Part shown: piece after piece, positions 22,318 to 32,869 of the stretch
How the letters are laid out: each line of letters begins with the position of its first letter
Numbering within the stretch: the stretch's first letter is position 1
Origin: Bolinopsis microptera
Lineage: Eukaryota > Ctenophora > Tentaculata > Lobata > Bolinopsidae
Assembly: GCF_026151205.1 (NCBI RefSeq)
Contig: NC_087076.1
Location: 20,888,828 to 20,952,827, forward strand
Length of the DNA: 64,000 bases
Reading direction: 5' to 3'
The notes under the pieces: model-generated
What the model saw: only the letters and a program-made list of their open reading frames with translations
The model's database searches: none
Told to the model about the DNA's origin: nothing
Made by a program: the position numbers and the translations under genes

Positions 22318-25141
22318 CTGTCCCCAATACCATTAGTGAACTAGTAGCTCACTACTCACAAAGACAAGTAAACCTTGTCATTGCAGCTGTCCCAATACCA
22401 TTAGTGAACTAGTAGCTCACTACTCACAAAGACAAGTAAACCTTGTCATTGCAGCTGTCCCAATACCATTAGTGAACTAGTAGCTCACTACTCACAAAGA
22501 CAAGTAAACCTTGTCATTGCAGCTGTCCCAATACCATTAGTGAACTAGTAGCTCACTACTCACAAAGACAAGTAAACCGTGTCATTGCAGCTGTCCCAAT
22601 ACCATTAGTGAACTAGTAGCTCACTACTCACAAAGACAAGTAAACCTTGTCATTGCAGCTGTCCCAATACCATTAGTGAACTAGTAGCTCACTACTCACA
22701 AAGACAAGTAAACCTTGTCATTGCAGCTGTCCCAATATCATTAGTGAACTAGTAGCTCACTACTCACAAAGACAAGTAAACCTTGTCATTGCAGCTGTCC
22801 CAATACCATTAGTGAACTAGTAGCTCACTACTCACAAAGACAAGTAAACCGTGTCATTGCAGCTGTCCCAATACCATTAGTGAACTAGTAGCTCACTACT
22901 CACAAAGACAAGTAAACCTTGTCATTGCAGCTGTCCCAATACCATTAGTGAACTAGTAGCTCACTACTCACAAAGACAAGTAAACCTTGTCATTGCAGCT
23001 GTCCCAATACCATTAGTGAACTAGTAGCTCACTACTCACAAAGACAAGTAAACCTTGTCATTGCAGCTGTCCCAATACCATTAGTGAACTAGTAGCTCAC
23101 TACTCACAAAGACAAGTAAACCTTGTCATTGCAGCTGTCCTAATACCATTAGTGAACTAGTAGCTCACTACTCACAAAGACAAGTAAACCTTGTCATTGC
23201 AGCTGTCAAAATATCATTAGTGAACTAGTAGCTCACTACTCACAAAGACAAGTAAACCTTGTCATTGCAGCTGTCCCAATACCATTAGTGAACTAGTAGC
23301 TCACTACTCACAAAGACAAGTAAACCTTGTCATTGCAGCTGTCCCAATACCATTAGTGAACTAGTAGCTCACTACTCACAAAGACAAGTAAACCTTGTCA
23401 TTGCAGCTGTCCCAATACCATTAGTGAACTAGTAGCTCACTACTCACAAAGACAAGTAAACCTTGTCATTGCAGCTGTCCCAATACCATTAGTGAACTAG
23501 TAGCTCACTACTCACAAAGACAAGTAAACCTTGTCATTGCAGCTGTCCCAATACCATTAGTGAACTAGTAGCTCACTACTCACAAAGACAAGTAAACCTT
23601 GTTATTGCAGCTGTCCCAATACCATTAGTGAACTAGTAGCTCACTACTCACAAAGACAAGTAAACCTTGTTATTGCAGCTGTCCCAATACCCTTAGTGAA
23701 CTAGTAGCTCACTACTCACAAAGACAAGTAAACCTTGTCATTGCAGCTGTCCCAATACCATTAGTGAACTAGTAGCTCACTACTCACAAAGACAAGTAAA
23801 CCTTGTCATTGCAGCTGTCCCAATACCATTAGTGAACTAGTAGCTCACTACTCACAAAGACAAGTAAACCTTGTCATTGCAGCTGTCCCAATACCATTAG
23901 TGAACTAGTAGCTCACTATTCACAAAGACAAGTAAACCTTGTCATTGCAGCTGTCCCAATACCATTAGTGAACTAGTAGCTCACTACTCACAAAGACAAG
24001 TAAAGCTTGTCATTGCAGCTGTCCCAATACCATTAGTGAACTAGTAGCTCACTACTCACAAAGACAAGTAAACCTTGTCATTGCAGCTGTCCCAATACCA
24101 TTAGTGAACTAGTAGCTCACTACTCACAAAGACAAGTAAACCTTGTCATTGCAGCTGTCCCAATACCATTAGTGAACTAGTAGCTCACTACTCACAAAGA
24201 CAAGTAAACCTTGTCATTGCAGCTGTCCCAATACCATTAGTGAACTAGTAGCTCACTACTCACAAAGACAAGTAAACCTTGTCATTGCAGCTGTCCCAAT
24301 ACCATTAGTGAACTAGTAGCTCACTACTCACAAAGACAAGTAAACCTTGTCATTGCAGCTGTCCCAATACCATTAGTGAACTAGTAGCTCACTACTCACA
24401 AAGACAAGTAAACCTTGTCATTGCAGCTATCCCACTACCATTAGTGAACTAGTAGCTCACTATTCACAAAGACAAGTAAACCTTGTCATTGCAGCTGTCC
24501 CAATACCATTAGTGAACTAGTAGCTCACTACTCACAAAGACAAGTAAACCTTGTCATTGCAGCTGTCCCAATATCATTAGTGAACTAGTAGCTCACTACT
24601 CACAAAGACAAGTAAACCTTGTCATTGCAGCTGTCCCAATACCATTAGTGAACTAGTAGCTCACTACTCACAAAGACAAGTAAACCTTGTCATTGCAGCT
24701 GTCCCAATACCATTAGTGAACTAGTAGCTCACTACTCACAAAGACAAGTAAACCTTGTCATTGCAGCTGTCCCAATACCATTAGTGAACTAGTAGCTCAC
24801 TACTCACAAAGACAAGTAAACCTTGTCATTGCAGCTGTCCCAATACCATTAGTGAACTAGTAGCTCACTACTCACAAAGACAAGTAAACCTTGTCATTGC
24901 AGCTGTCCCAATACCATTAGTGAACTAGTAGCTCACTACTCACAAAGACAAGTAAACCTTGTCATTGCAGCTGTCAAAATATCATTAGTGAACTAGTAGC
25001 TCACTACTCACAAAGACAAGTAAACCTTGTCATTGCAGCTGTCCCAATACCATTAGTGAACTAGTAGCTCACTACTCACAAAGACAAGTAAACCTTGTCA
25101 TTGCAGCTGTCCCAATACCATTAGTGAACTAGTAGCTCACT
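22318..25141. repeat. 68-bp satellite array, about 41 copies
   Basis: The unit (ACCATTAGTGAACTAGTAGC, TCACTACTCACAAAGACAAG, TAAACCTTGTCATTGCAGCT, GTCCCAAT) repeats every 68 bp almost without change. Rare variants recur at multiples of the unit: CCGTGTCATTG at about 22578 and 22850 (4 units apart), and GTCAAAATATCATT at about 23207 and 24975 (26 units apart). This points to copying of blocks of units, not only single ones. No open frame persists. The array ends cleanly at AGCTCACT before 25142. Confidence 0.95.
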
Positions 25142-25168
25142 GCTTACTTGCCCAGTAAAGGAATAAGT

Positions 25169-25258
25169 CTAAGTATCCTCTTCGTTGGTAAGACCACTTC
25201 GGGCACTAGCCAATAAAGTGGTTCAGGTTACTTTGCTCAGATTACTTGGCTCAGATCT
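25169..25258. repeat. 90-bp direct repeat, right of the satellite
   Basis: Partner of 21922-22011. After it, a TCGATGCTTGAGG stretch near 25330 resembles the sequence that directly follows the left copy, so this copy has an extra piece of about 60 bp. Confidence 0.85.
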
Positions 25259-25700
25259 TGTGTATTCTAATGCTTTGGGAGGGCCTGCCATGGTTCAGAT
25301 TTCGAGTCTTGGGTCGGATCTCGATGCTTGAGGAGCAGTGGATCGTATCCTTTTTGGCACGCTTCGTGAACACGTAAGCTTGTTAGATCAGATCTCGCGA
25401 TCGAAAGGCACCTGAGACCTTGTCATCTATTTTTTAAATCGACACACTTATTTTACTTCGGAGTATTCCAACAGCAACATTGTTACACAAGTGTAACCAG
25501 CCAATTACAGGTGCCGAAGGATTAAGTTGGCCCGTGACGGTTAAGGTAGTGTGTACCATACTTTATTCGCCCGAGACTTTGCTGCAATGGGCAGCTCCTC
25601 ATTTAACCCTCACACCCGATTTCTCGAGTATTCGGCTGCGAGTAGACCGGGGGCTGCATAGATCACTCAGGATCCTAAGCTGAACGTAAACGACGCTCAT
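25259..25700. other. No recognisable gene
   Basis: Unique-looking sequence between the direct repeat and the tRNA-like element. The open frame at 25480-25683 shows no known domain. Confidence 0.35.
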
Positions 25701-25704
25701 CCCA

Positions 25705-25792
25705 CGACCAGGCAGACAGCGGGATTCAAACTCGCAACCTCACGATTGCAAAGCTGGTTTTCTAACCAACTGCGCTACCTGGCCGTTACGCT
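25705..25792 (-). repeat. tRNA-like element (SINE head or tRNA pseudogene)
   Basis: On the minus strand the segment from GGCCAGGTAGCGCAGTTGG contains an A-box-like TAGCGCAGTTGG and a B-box-like GTTTGAATCC. The ends GGCCAGG and CCTGGTC pair over seven positions. The anticodon arm does not pair well, the D-stem is incomplete and about six extra bases separate the T arm from the acceptor strand, so a working tRNA is unlikely. It is best read as a tRNA-derived SINE head or a dead tRNA. Confidence 0.55.
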
Positions 25793-25819
25793 TGTTATAC
25801 AGATCGGATCAATACATAA

Positions 25820-26150
25820 GGACATGATTGTCTTCAGCAAGTACATCAGCGGACAAAGAAGAGCTCAACTACCTCTGAACACAGACGGTTTCCTCTACAC
25901 CCGGAGAAAGGATTGAAATACCCCTACTACCTCTACCTGGAGATATCAGAAGTACAGAATCAAGAAATGTCCTGCTCATGTAATCCTTGACCATAGAGAT
26001 CAGTCCTTGGCCAGCGGTGCCAAACCTCATTCCCACAACCCTGACAACTTAGTAGCTGAGAAAGCAGAGTTCAGAGCAGAATTGAAGCGGAAAGCTGCCC
26101 TAGGATTTTCCAACAGAGTTACTCCATCCACGCTGTCATCAATAAGAAGT
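25820..26150 (+). pseudogene. FLYWCH-type zinc-finger fragment
   Basis: One frame gives SGQRRAQLPLNTDGFLYTRR, a TGA stop near 25914, then TWRYQKYRIKKCPAHVI, HSHNP and FRAELKRKAALG. This is the FLYWCH layout (F-L-Y, W-x-C, C, H-x-H); here the first cysteine after the tryptophan is tyrosine and the reading frame is stopped, so the zinc site is broken. FLYWCH modules in invertebrates are often parts of Mutator-like transposons or genes derived from them. The sequence after about 26150 loses similarity. Confidence 0.7.
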
Positions 26151-26337
26151 GCATCCCTTTGGTGTTCTACCTACTTTCTGACAATCCGGATTGTAGTTTT
26201 TATCAGAGGACTCAAATTATTTCTGAAAACAGCTTATCATCTCTTTTATCAACGTTAAAGCATATCATTCAGGTGACTTATATGGTCAGTGATAATCTCT
26301 CATCAGAACAAGTCATTTCATCCTATTAATTTCTCAG

Positions 26338-27090
26338 AGCTGGCAGAAAACTTCACAACAAAGCTCTGTTTGCCATGCTTAGATCCCCGATGAGGTACTT
26401 CGACACGCATCCTATAGGTGAGGCATATAATTGGTATTTTGATATTTGGCCTCAAGCATCCAAGTAATTTTTTGGAACTTTACTTTTAGCTGTGATGCTA
26501 TTTGCTCCAGATTGCATAACTTTAATGTTATCGGTTAACACTGATGTACAAATATGATAAGAATTTGGTTTCTGTGTCATTAAAAATCTTCACAAACAAA
26601 TTCATTCAGGATTAATAATCAATCGCTTCTCCAAAGACACCTTCTTCATGGACGAGAAATTCCCTGACGTTTCATTCGACTTCGTTCAATTATTTCTCCT
26701 TTTCTTAGGTAATAAATGACAATAGAAATAACAATTGAATAAATATAATAACAACTTAAAGATAGATTAAAATGATTGTCAATAACGATTCATCTTTCAT
26801 TAGAATTTCTCTGATCAGATAAGATGGCAAGATATGTGAAGTAATTAATTAAATAATTAACAATAGATAATTAGCAAATGCTCAGTCCTCATCAGTATCC
26901 TCATTTTCAGCGGCTGTAATCCTAGTTTTTATAGCTAATTACTGGTTTATCATACCCAGCTCATTCTGATGGTTGTAGTAATTCTGCGGACAGCTCGATA
27001 TTATCTGGTTACATCAGTTGAAATCCCTGCGGTTGAAGGGGGCGGGAAAGAAAGTAGTGTTCTGTCCGGCATTTATCGTAGTAGACGATC
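26338..27090 (+). CDS. ABCC (MRP) transporter, three exons of a partial gene
   Basis: Exons: 26338-26417 (AGRKLHNKALFAMLRSPM, RYFDTHPIG), 26610-26708 (LIINRFSKDTFFMDEKFPD, then a hydrophobic stretch) and 26911 to about 27090 (AVILVFIANYWFIIP, then one frame away VVVILRTARYYLVTSVEI and SVLSGIYRS). These follow the second membrane domain of ABCC-type exporters: L-H-x-K, PIGRxxNRFSKD, the next TM helix, and the RYY...TSxE(I/V)xRLE loop. The usual arginine after PIG is missing (PIG-LIINRF). A one-base shift near 26962 breaks exon three. No ATP-binding cassette exon is seen; downstream the RTE LINE begins at 27172. ABCC proteins export conjugated organic anions. This is probably a pseudogene or a fragment. 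Confidence 0.7.
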
Positions 27091-27411
27091 ACAGCCGGAC
27101 TCAGGGAGTGGAGCTTGTGGGAGGATTAAGTGTACTACGGCTTTACAAATTTTGGAAGCATGCTGGGATATAGATCTGATACCAATCGTATAGATCTGAT
27201 ACCAATATATAGATATAGATCTGATACCAATAGTATCTGATACCAATAGTATATATACTAAAAATACTCTAGTACAATTGTAACTGCAGTTTTACAGAAC
27301 TCTAAATGCAGGTACCACCCGGCCGTATTCACACTCAGACCTGAGTCATTTTCCGATACGAGATTGGGGACTAGACGGGTTCTAAAAACAAACAAACATA
27401 TATTAAAGTCA

Positions 27412-28866
27412 CTATTGTGACAGTACATTAGAACCAGACAGAAACAATATGCAGTTTCTGAGATCTGCATAATGCATAATTCTAAGATTATTGTTTTCAA
27501 CACCTGTAAACTTAGCAGCATCTTCGAGTACGCAGGACTTCCAGTTCTTACGGGGTCTGCCCCTTGACCTCTTTCCATAATTTGGCTTCCAGTTCAACAG
27601 AAACCTCGGTAGTCTAGAGTCTGGCATTCTAACTACATGTCCATACCAACGTAGCCTGGCAGCACTGATGAAAGTCTCAACTGACTTGATGCCAGCCCTC
27701 CTAAGAACTTCGTCGTTGGTCACATGAAAGAACCATTTAATCCTAAGGATCCTTCTCAAGGAGGTTTGATGGAAAACCTCAAAGCGTTTCATCTGCTTTT
27801 TGGTGGTGTTCCAGACTTCAGCTCCATACAACAAGATGGTGAGGACAGCAGCCCTATAGATCCTGATCTTGGTTGGAGTCTTTATAGTTCTGCTATTCCA
27901 AATGTTCCAGAGCTGATGAAAGGCGCCATTAGCCTTCTGGATACGGACATCCAGGTCTCTGCTGATTGTCCCATCCCCACTGATAGTTGCACCCAGGTAG
28001 ACAAAGTTGCTAACCTGCTCGACGGGTTCACCCTCAACCGACAGCTCAATACAATCATCCTTGATGAAAGGTCGCTGGGAGGCGCACTTGCTTACAGCCA
28101 TGCATTGGGTCTTCTTTGCATTTATTCTGAGCCCAGCGTAGGAGCTGTAATAAACTAATAGATCAGTTGATTCCTGTAGGCCTTCCCCTGAGTTGTCCAT
28201 AATAGCCATGTCATCAGCATAATCGGTGTCCAGAATGACCTTTTCCTCGACCGTCTTCATCTCTTTCTGCAGCACTGCGCCTTGACTGATGATCTTGTTG
28301 GTCTCAGCCAGAAATGCAGAAAAGTTTAGGCAGAAATTAAAGACAGGAGGTGCTTGAATGTCACCCTGACCTGTGCCTGAGTTAACATCAAACCAGTCTG
28401 TCAGCTCCCCATTAACCCTCACGGCACTCATGGTACCCCCAAAAAATGACTGAAATATTCTGACATATTTTTCAGGCAGCCCATAGTGTCTCATACTGCA
28501 CCAAATAAAGTCCCTTCTGATAGAATCGAACGCTGCCTTGAAATCCACAAAATTAATGTAAAGAGGAATGTTAAACTCAAGACAGTTATGAATAATAGTT
28601 CGGAGAGAATAAATCTGATCAATACATGAGCGGTTCTGTCTAAATCCGCACTGATTCTCCCTGAGGAGACACTCCATACCAGCATGTAACCGCTTAAGAA
28701 GAATCATCTGAAAAAGCTTGGATGCTGTAGACCTTAAGGTGATCCCTCTGTTGTTCCCGCAGACTGAAGTGTCTCCTTTCTTCCCAATAACAATGATCAC
28801 ACCCTTTAACCAATCTTCAGGAACAGTCTCTTCTTCCCACACTTTGACACTTTCTTGAATAGACAC
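27412..28866 (-). CDS. RTE LINE reverse transcriptase (C-terminal part of the polyprotein)
   Basis: RNA-dependent DNA polymerase used for target-primed reverse transcription. Visible motifs in order: GVIIVIGKKGD, NNRGITL, FRQNRSCIDQI, FVDFKAAFDS, SGTGQGD (where many LINEs have GVRQG), DTDYADDMAI with the catalytic YADD, INAKKTQCM, FVYLGATISGDG, ILLYGAEVW, then a basic end GKRSRGRPRKNW. The start at 28866 is only where the frame opens: the protein continues from the endonuclease frame, which overlaps to 28806, so a one-base change separates them. Apart from this the frame is open for 484 codons, so the insertion is fairly recent. Confidence 0.88.
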   Translation of the reverse strand: MSIQESVKVWEEETVPEDWLKGVIIVIGKKGDTSVCGNNRGITLRSTASKLFQMILLKRLHAGMECLLRENQCGFRQNRSCIDQIYSLRTIIHNCLEFNIPLYINFVDFKAAFDSIRRDFIWCSMRHYGLPEKYVRIFQSFFGGTMSAVRVNGELTDWFDVNSGTGQGDIQAPPVFNFCLNFSAFLAETNKIISQGAVLQKEMKTVEEKVILDTDYADDMAIMDNSGEGLQESTDLLVYYSSYAGLRINAKKTQCMAVSKCASQRPFIKDDCIELSVEGEPVEQVSNFVYLGATISGDGTISRDLDVRIQKANGAFHQLWNIWNSRTIKTPTKIRIYRAAVLTILLYGAEVWNTTKKQMKRFEVFHQTSLRRILRIKWFFHVTNDEVLRRAGIKSVETFISAARLRWYGHVVRMPDSRLPRFLLNWKPNYGKRSRGRPRKNWKSCVLEDAAKFTGVENNNLRIMHYADLRNCILFLSGSNVLSQ

Positions 28867-30416
28867 TCTAGTTGATCAACTAGAGCACTTGCACCATACT
28901 TCAGTTGCTCGTTAGTTATCCCGTCCACTCCTGGGCTTTTGACTTTGTTGTTCTTAAGCTTTGTCAGGGAATAACTAATCTCGTCTCTGGTGGGTGGTCC
29001 ATCCGAACAAGAGAGAGAGTTAAATTGGGGTTGGGGTGGTACTGTATCAAGGTCGGCAAGATCGACACTTGATAATGGAGGGTTCAGAAGTTCAGCAAAG
29101 TGCTCCTTCCACCTATCCCTCTGCTGTTGGGGATCCGTGATCTTCCTACCGTCCTTGTCTTGGACACAAGATGCTTGAGGCTTCTTGTTCTTACCAGAGA
29201 TCTTCTTGATCTTTGCCCATACTTCACGCTGCTGACCTTTGCTCGCTGCTTCCTCAAGATCAGTAGCTACTCTAACTGCCCAGTTATTGTCGTCTAGCTT
29301 GCTGCTTTTCTTGACTAACTTATTAAGTTTAGAATACTCTGACCTGTTAGCGTCTGAGTTTGGGTCTTTGCGCTTAAACTGTGCCCGCTGAATCAATAAA
29401 TCCTTGGTCTTCCGTGACAAGTGTTGCTCCTTTGCCTTCCGGGGTCTTTTGCCTAGTACCTCCAGTGAGACATCAGTGACGGTCTGACTGAGATTACGCC
29501 ACATATCCTCGAGGTCGACCTCACTATCCAGACTTGCAAATCGGTTTTGAAGAGCCACATTGTACTCTGTAACCGTAGTACTATCCCTCAGGCGTTCAAT
29601 GGCAGGCACATTGGGCCTGTTGGCGTTGATCTTTGTCACTGACTGAAGTTTGATTTTCAGCAGTCCTAGAACCAGATAATGATCGGAGCCGATGTCTGCC
29701 CCGCGACATACCCTAACATCAAAAAGTGACTGACGAAACCGCTTTCCAATGCAGATATGATCTATCTGATTGACGGTGAGCCCGTTGGGGGACCGCCATG
29801 TTCCCTTGTGAATATTCTTGTGCTCGAAGAGAGTTTCCCCGATGACAAGCTGGTTCGTCGCACAGAAATCCACAAGTCTTGTCCCGTTGTCATTTGATGA
29901 GCTATGGAGTGATTCCCCACCGATGACCGCTTCACTTCCATATCTGCCTGATGTTACTTTTGCATTAAAATCGCCGAGCAGTAACTTGATATCGTGACGA
30001 GGTAGCCCATCAAATGTATCTGTGAGTGTCCTATAAAACTTATCTTTCTCACTCTCCTCAGCACCCTCAGTTGGAGCATAGGCCACAACAACAGAGATGT
30101 TGATTTGCTTACTATGCAGCCTAGCAGTTAAAACCCGCTCCGATGTGGGAGTGAACGATATCAGGGAGTTTCTGATTCGTTTTGAAAGACTGAGACCGAC
30201 TCCCTGTCTCTTGATCCCGTCGACTCTACCGGAATGGATGAGTAGACTGCCATTGTCCAGTAGAGTGGTGCCAGATCCAGGCATGTGAGTCTCGGTGATC
30301 CCCAAAAGATCCAATCTGTACTGATCAATGTTTTGAGTAAGTTGGTAGAGCCATGTGTAGATGAGTTGACAAGAGATAGAACGTTCCATGTTCCAAAACG
30401 TAAAAACTGTTTGCAA
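28806..30416 (-). CDS. RTE LINE APE-type endonuclease and linker to RT
   Basis: Target-nicking endonuclease of the APE/exonuclease III fold. Motifs: DLLGITETHMPG (catalytic E), VVVAYAPTEGAEES, KLLLGDFNAKV (D and N), GTWRSPNG, NQIDHICI and ADIGSDHYLVLGL (SDH). Then a charged linker and the first RT part, KSPGVDGITNEQLKYG, before the frame is lost. The true N-terminus lies in another frame at 30161-30661, where RFGTWNVLSL (the catalytic-asparagine strand) is found, so the start at 30416 is not the native one. Some invertebrate annotations name such sequences craniofacial development protein 2; here it is clearly part of a LINE. Confidence 0.85.
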   Translation of the reverse strand: MQTVFTFWNMERSISCQLIYTWLYQLTQNIDQYRLDLLGITETHMPGSGTTLLDNGSLLIHSGRVDGIKRQGVGLSLSKRIRNSLISFTPTSERVLTARLHSKQINISVVVAYAPTEGAEESEKDKFYRTLTDTFDGLPRHDIKLLLGDFNAKVTSGRYGSEAVIGGESLHSSSNDNGTRLVDFCATNQLVIGETLFEHKNIHKGTWRSPNGLTVNQIDHICIGKRFRQSLFDVRVCRGADIGSDHYLVLGLLKIKLQSVTKINANRPNVPAIERLRDSTTVTEYNVALQNRFASLDSEVDLEDMWRNLSQTVTDVSLEVLGKRPRKAKEQHLSRKTKDLLIQRAQFKRKDPNSDANRSEYSKLNKLVKKSSKLDDNNWAVRVATDLEEAASKGQQREVWAKIKKISGKNKKPQASCVQDKDGRKITDPQQQRDRWKEHFAELLNPPLSSVDLADLDTVPPQPQFNSLSCSDGPPTRDEISYSLTKLKNNKVKSPGVDGITNEQLKYGASALVDQLECLFKKVSKCGKKRLFLKIG

Positions 30417-30819
30417 TAATTTACTGGATTGGATTTGTTGGAAGCAGGGTCAACATGGATGATCTGTTGACTAATAAATCTGGTCGGATGACGAGTACCC
30501 CCTCTTCTCATCAGGCGACTGGGGTCCCGTAGGCTTTGCCCAGCCTCCGTCATGCTGGAACCATCCGTCCTTGAATTGGAAGTAGCACTCCGTCCATTTG
30601 ATGTGTGTGTTGTTTCAGTAGCGTTGTTATTTGAGGTGGAAGGGATGCTGGCCCTTCGCACCCGATGAACTGCATGCAGTCCTAACGAGACAGATGTCCC
30701 GGTTATATTTTTCGACCTGTACTGGTCTAGAGCCGCAGTGTTCTGTTACCGTTCACCTGTTTTAACTGGAATCACCCAGAACAGGCTACTAAGCTTAACA
30801 GTGGCACCTCGAGAAGGGT

Positions 30820-31090
30820 GTGGCTCTTCACCACGCACTACGGATCTTGGGCTCGGAGAGGTTGTGTAAGACACTTCACGAGCCCCTGGAGTTTTGGAAA
30901 ACCCCTAACTATAAGGAAGTTAGTCTAATTTCTCGCTATATATTATCAGGGTTAGGGTTTCACTTTCAGCATATGCTTTTCTTAAAGATTGGGTTAGGGT
31001 TCCGGTTAGGGTTGGGATCAGATTATATTAGAGTACAGCTTGAGCTAGAGAACAGGTTGAATAAGTCACGTGACAGTCGAGTGTAGAGTG
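30820..31090. repeat. Half copy of foldback repeat F, with TTAGGG-like words
   Basis: Related to the right half of 44157-44620: GGGTTAGGGTTCCGGTTAGG, TTGGGATCAGATTA, GAACAGGTTGAA, then GTCACGTGACAGTCGAGTG and TAGAGTGATTAAGCATCATC. The last word also shows the empty target into which the 119-bp element at 44472 was inserted. The TTAGGG words are part of the repeat, not a telomere. Confidence 0.7.
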
Positions 31091-32040
31091 ATTAAGCATC
31101 ATCCGATAATGAGCGTACTAATACTATGTCCATAACTGCTACAGTTTATTTTCGTGTGTTCATTTATTATATTTATATCCCTTAGTCGCATTCTTGATAG
31201 CTAGGCACCCATTTCTAGCTGTCTGCTAGGTACATTTACTTTTTGATTAAGTTTGACTCCAAATCTAGCAACTCTATGATCATGCCCATTAATCCTTTTT
31301 TAAATATGGTTTATTAATTCACTAGTCTTGAAAGTTCGCTCTGGCCTCGATAAAAAGAAACATCCCTATAAGTATAACTATTATAACTATAACGTTAAGT
31401 TCGTTTTAGGTTGACCGTAGGACTAATAGTAATATATAATATAAATAATTAGCGTAAGTTGAGGACATTCTTCAGAGCGATTTCTTCACTGAAAAAAAAT
31501 CAAACAAAGAGTAAGATTTTCGAACCAACTTCAAAAGCTGAAGTTTCCTGAGCTGAAAATAGCTAACTCCGGAATTTTAATAAATTTACTTGAAATTACC
31601 CGATTGTAATGTAATTATCTTCGTACCTCGGGGTGTTATAAAGTTATAAAACCTGAAGCCCAGTTACCCTGTATTTCACCGGATGGGTGGTCGCCCACCG
31701 GTCAAACATAACGAGATCTTTCCTTTGGACCAGCAGAGTTATTATTAGCACTAAGTGCTCTGGGCCAATTGCATAACTTGTAAGTAAGGCCTATAGTAAT
31801 TAGTATAACATTTTGGCCTATCCGACTATCCGTGTACGTTTGTAAACGTCCATTTCGTTGTTCACCGTAAGCGTTACAAAAGCTTACGGATAGGCCTAGT
31901 AAATCTAATCGCGCCCATTCCGTGGTCATACTCATATGATGTTATTGTTCGGAATTTTGATACTATATAGTCTCCAGTTAGTCTAACTCTAAGTCTAACT
32001 TAATGCGAGCTTTTTCTTTGAATAGGAGATGGGCAATTTG
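31091..32040. other. No recognisable gene
   Basis: AT-rich, short open frames only, no repeat partner found in the window except small words. Confidence 0.35.
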
Positions 32041-32047
32041 GTTATCA

Positions 32048-32313
32048 CTATCAGTATCTGTCAGTGTCAATGGTCACATATTATAAAGCACAGTTAAGGC
32101 ACAGCTACAATGGTTACTTAAAGTTAAGGCACGCTTAACGGGCACACTTAACTCATGGCTATGTGAAAGAAACGTTAAGTTGACGTTCCTTTCACATAGT
32201 CATGAGTCTACGCGTACTACGTGACACGCTTGTTTTACAAGTAAGCGAAAGGGCTCTGGTTAGAGCAATACGTTCCTTTTAAACCTTAACCGTTATATGT
32301 GACCATTGACAGA
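32048..32313. mobile_element. Foldback MITE of about 266 bp
   Basis: GTCAATGGTCACATATTATAA near 32066 faces TTATATGTGACCATTGAC near 32294-32311, and the centre pairs again: ACTCATGGCTATGTGAAAG with CTTTCACATAGTCATGAGT-type sequence around 32151-32206. The whole can fold into one long imperfect hairpin. No coding capacity and no clear target duplication. Confidence 0.6.
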
Positions 32314-32869
32314 GTCGTTATGAGCAATATTACCAGCGCTCATGATAGTCATTGTTTTGGCTCAGTGTTTTAACTAATAAAATTATAACAATCGTTACAG
32401 CATGGCATTATTTCAACGTGTTTTAAATTTGATAAGACTGAAAGGTGCAGGTCGGGTTCTGGCCTGCATGTTATTGTTAAAAGCAGCAGTTGTGGAATTT
32501 CCGGTAAATCTTATTCTCACGTGTGTTTTTTCCTCACAATAACTGTTCCCGCGGTGTGTTCCGGCATAGTTTGAAACTATTTACACTGTATGCATTGTCC
32601 TCATGACTCACGGTTAAGTGTAGATACATGGTCATAGACCCAGGCCACGCTGGCTCCAAATATTCAACATAATGTCAAGATAATGTGCAATTCATGGCAT
32701 ATTTATATTCAAGTACTATAGTGTAACCCGGCCTTTGGCCGGGATTTCACTACCGCAGTTAATAACGGCTGATAAGTGTAGAGTGTTATAAACCCATGAT
32801 AGCATGATGGGGCCATGATGAGCCGAGCCCACGCTGGCTCCACTGAGGGACCGCAACACAATAGTAAGG
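32314..32869. other. No recognisable gene
   Basis: CACGCTGGCTCCA occurs twice (near 32646 and 32830). Otherwise nothing recognisable. Confidence 0.35.

Larger units (their letters stand above)
27172..30790 (-). mobile_element. RTE-clade LINE, nearly full length
   Basis: The element runs on the minus strand from about 30790 to a 3' tail at 27172-27250. The tail is a tandem repeat of TTGGTATCAGATCTATA-like units, as expected of RTE elements, which end in short repeats rather than poly-A. The coding part holds an APE endonuclease followed by reverse transcriptase, with no RNase H. Two frame changes (near 30330-30390 and near 28862) interrupt what would be one continuous reading frame. It lies right after the ABCC exons. 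A much older relative is at 1600-3226. Confidence 0.85.

Noticed and set aside
22318-25141. CRISPR-like array
   Set aside because: The 68-bp units follow each other without unique spacers, and the DNA is from an animal. It is a satellite.
25705-25792. Functional tRNA gene
   Set aside because: A- and B-box-like words exist, but the anticodon arm does not pair and extra bases separate the T arm from the acceptor strand.
27724-28158. Plus-strand frame of 144 codons
   Set aside because: It lies antisense inside the RTE reverse transcriptase and has no family resemblance of its own.
30940-31015. Telomere or subtelomere boundary from TTAGGG words
   Set aside because: The words are few, mixed with other sequence and belong to dispersed repeat F (also at 44230-44330 and 49780-49840).
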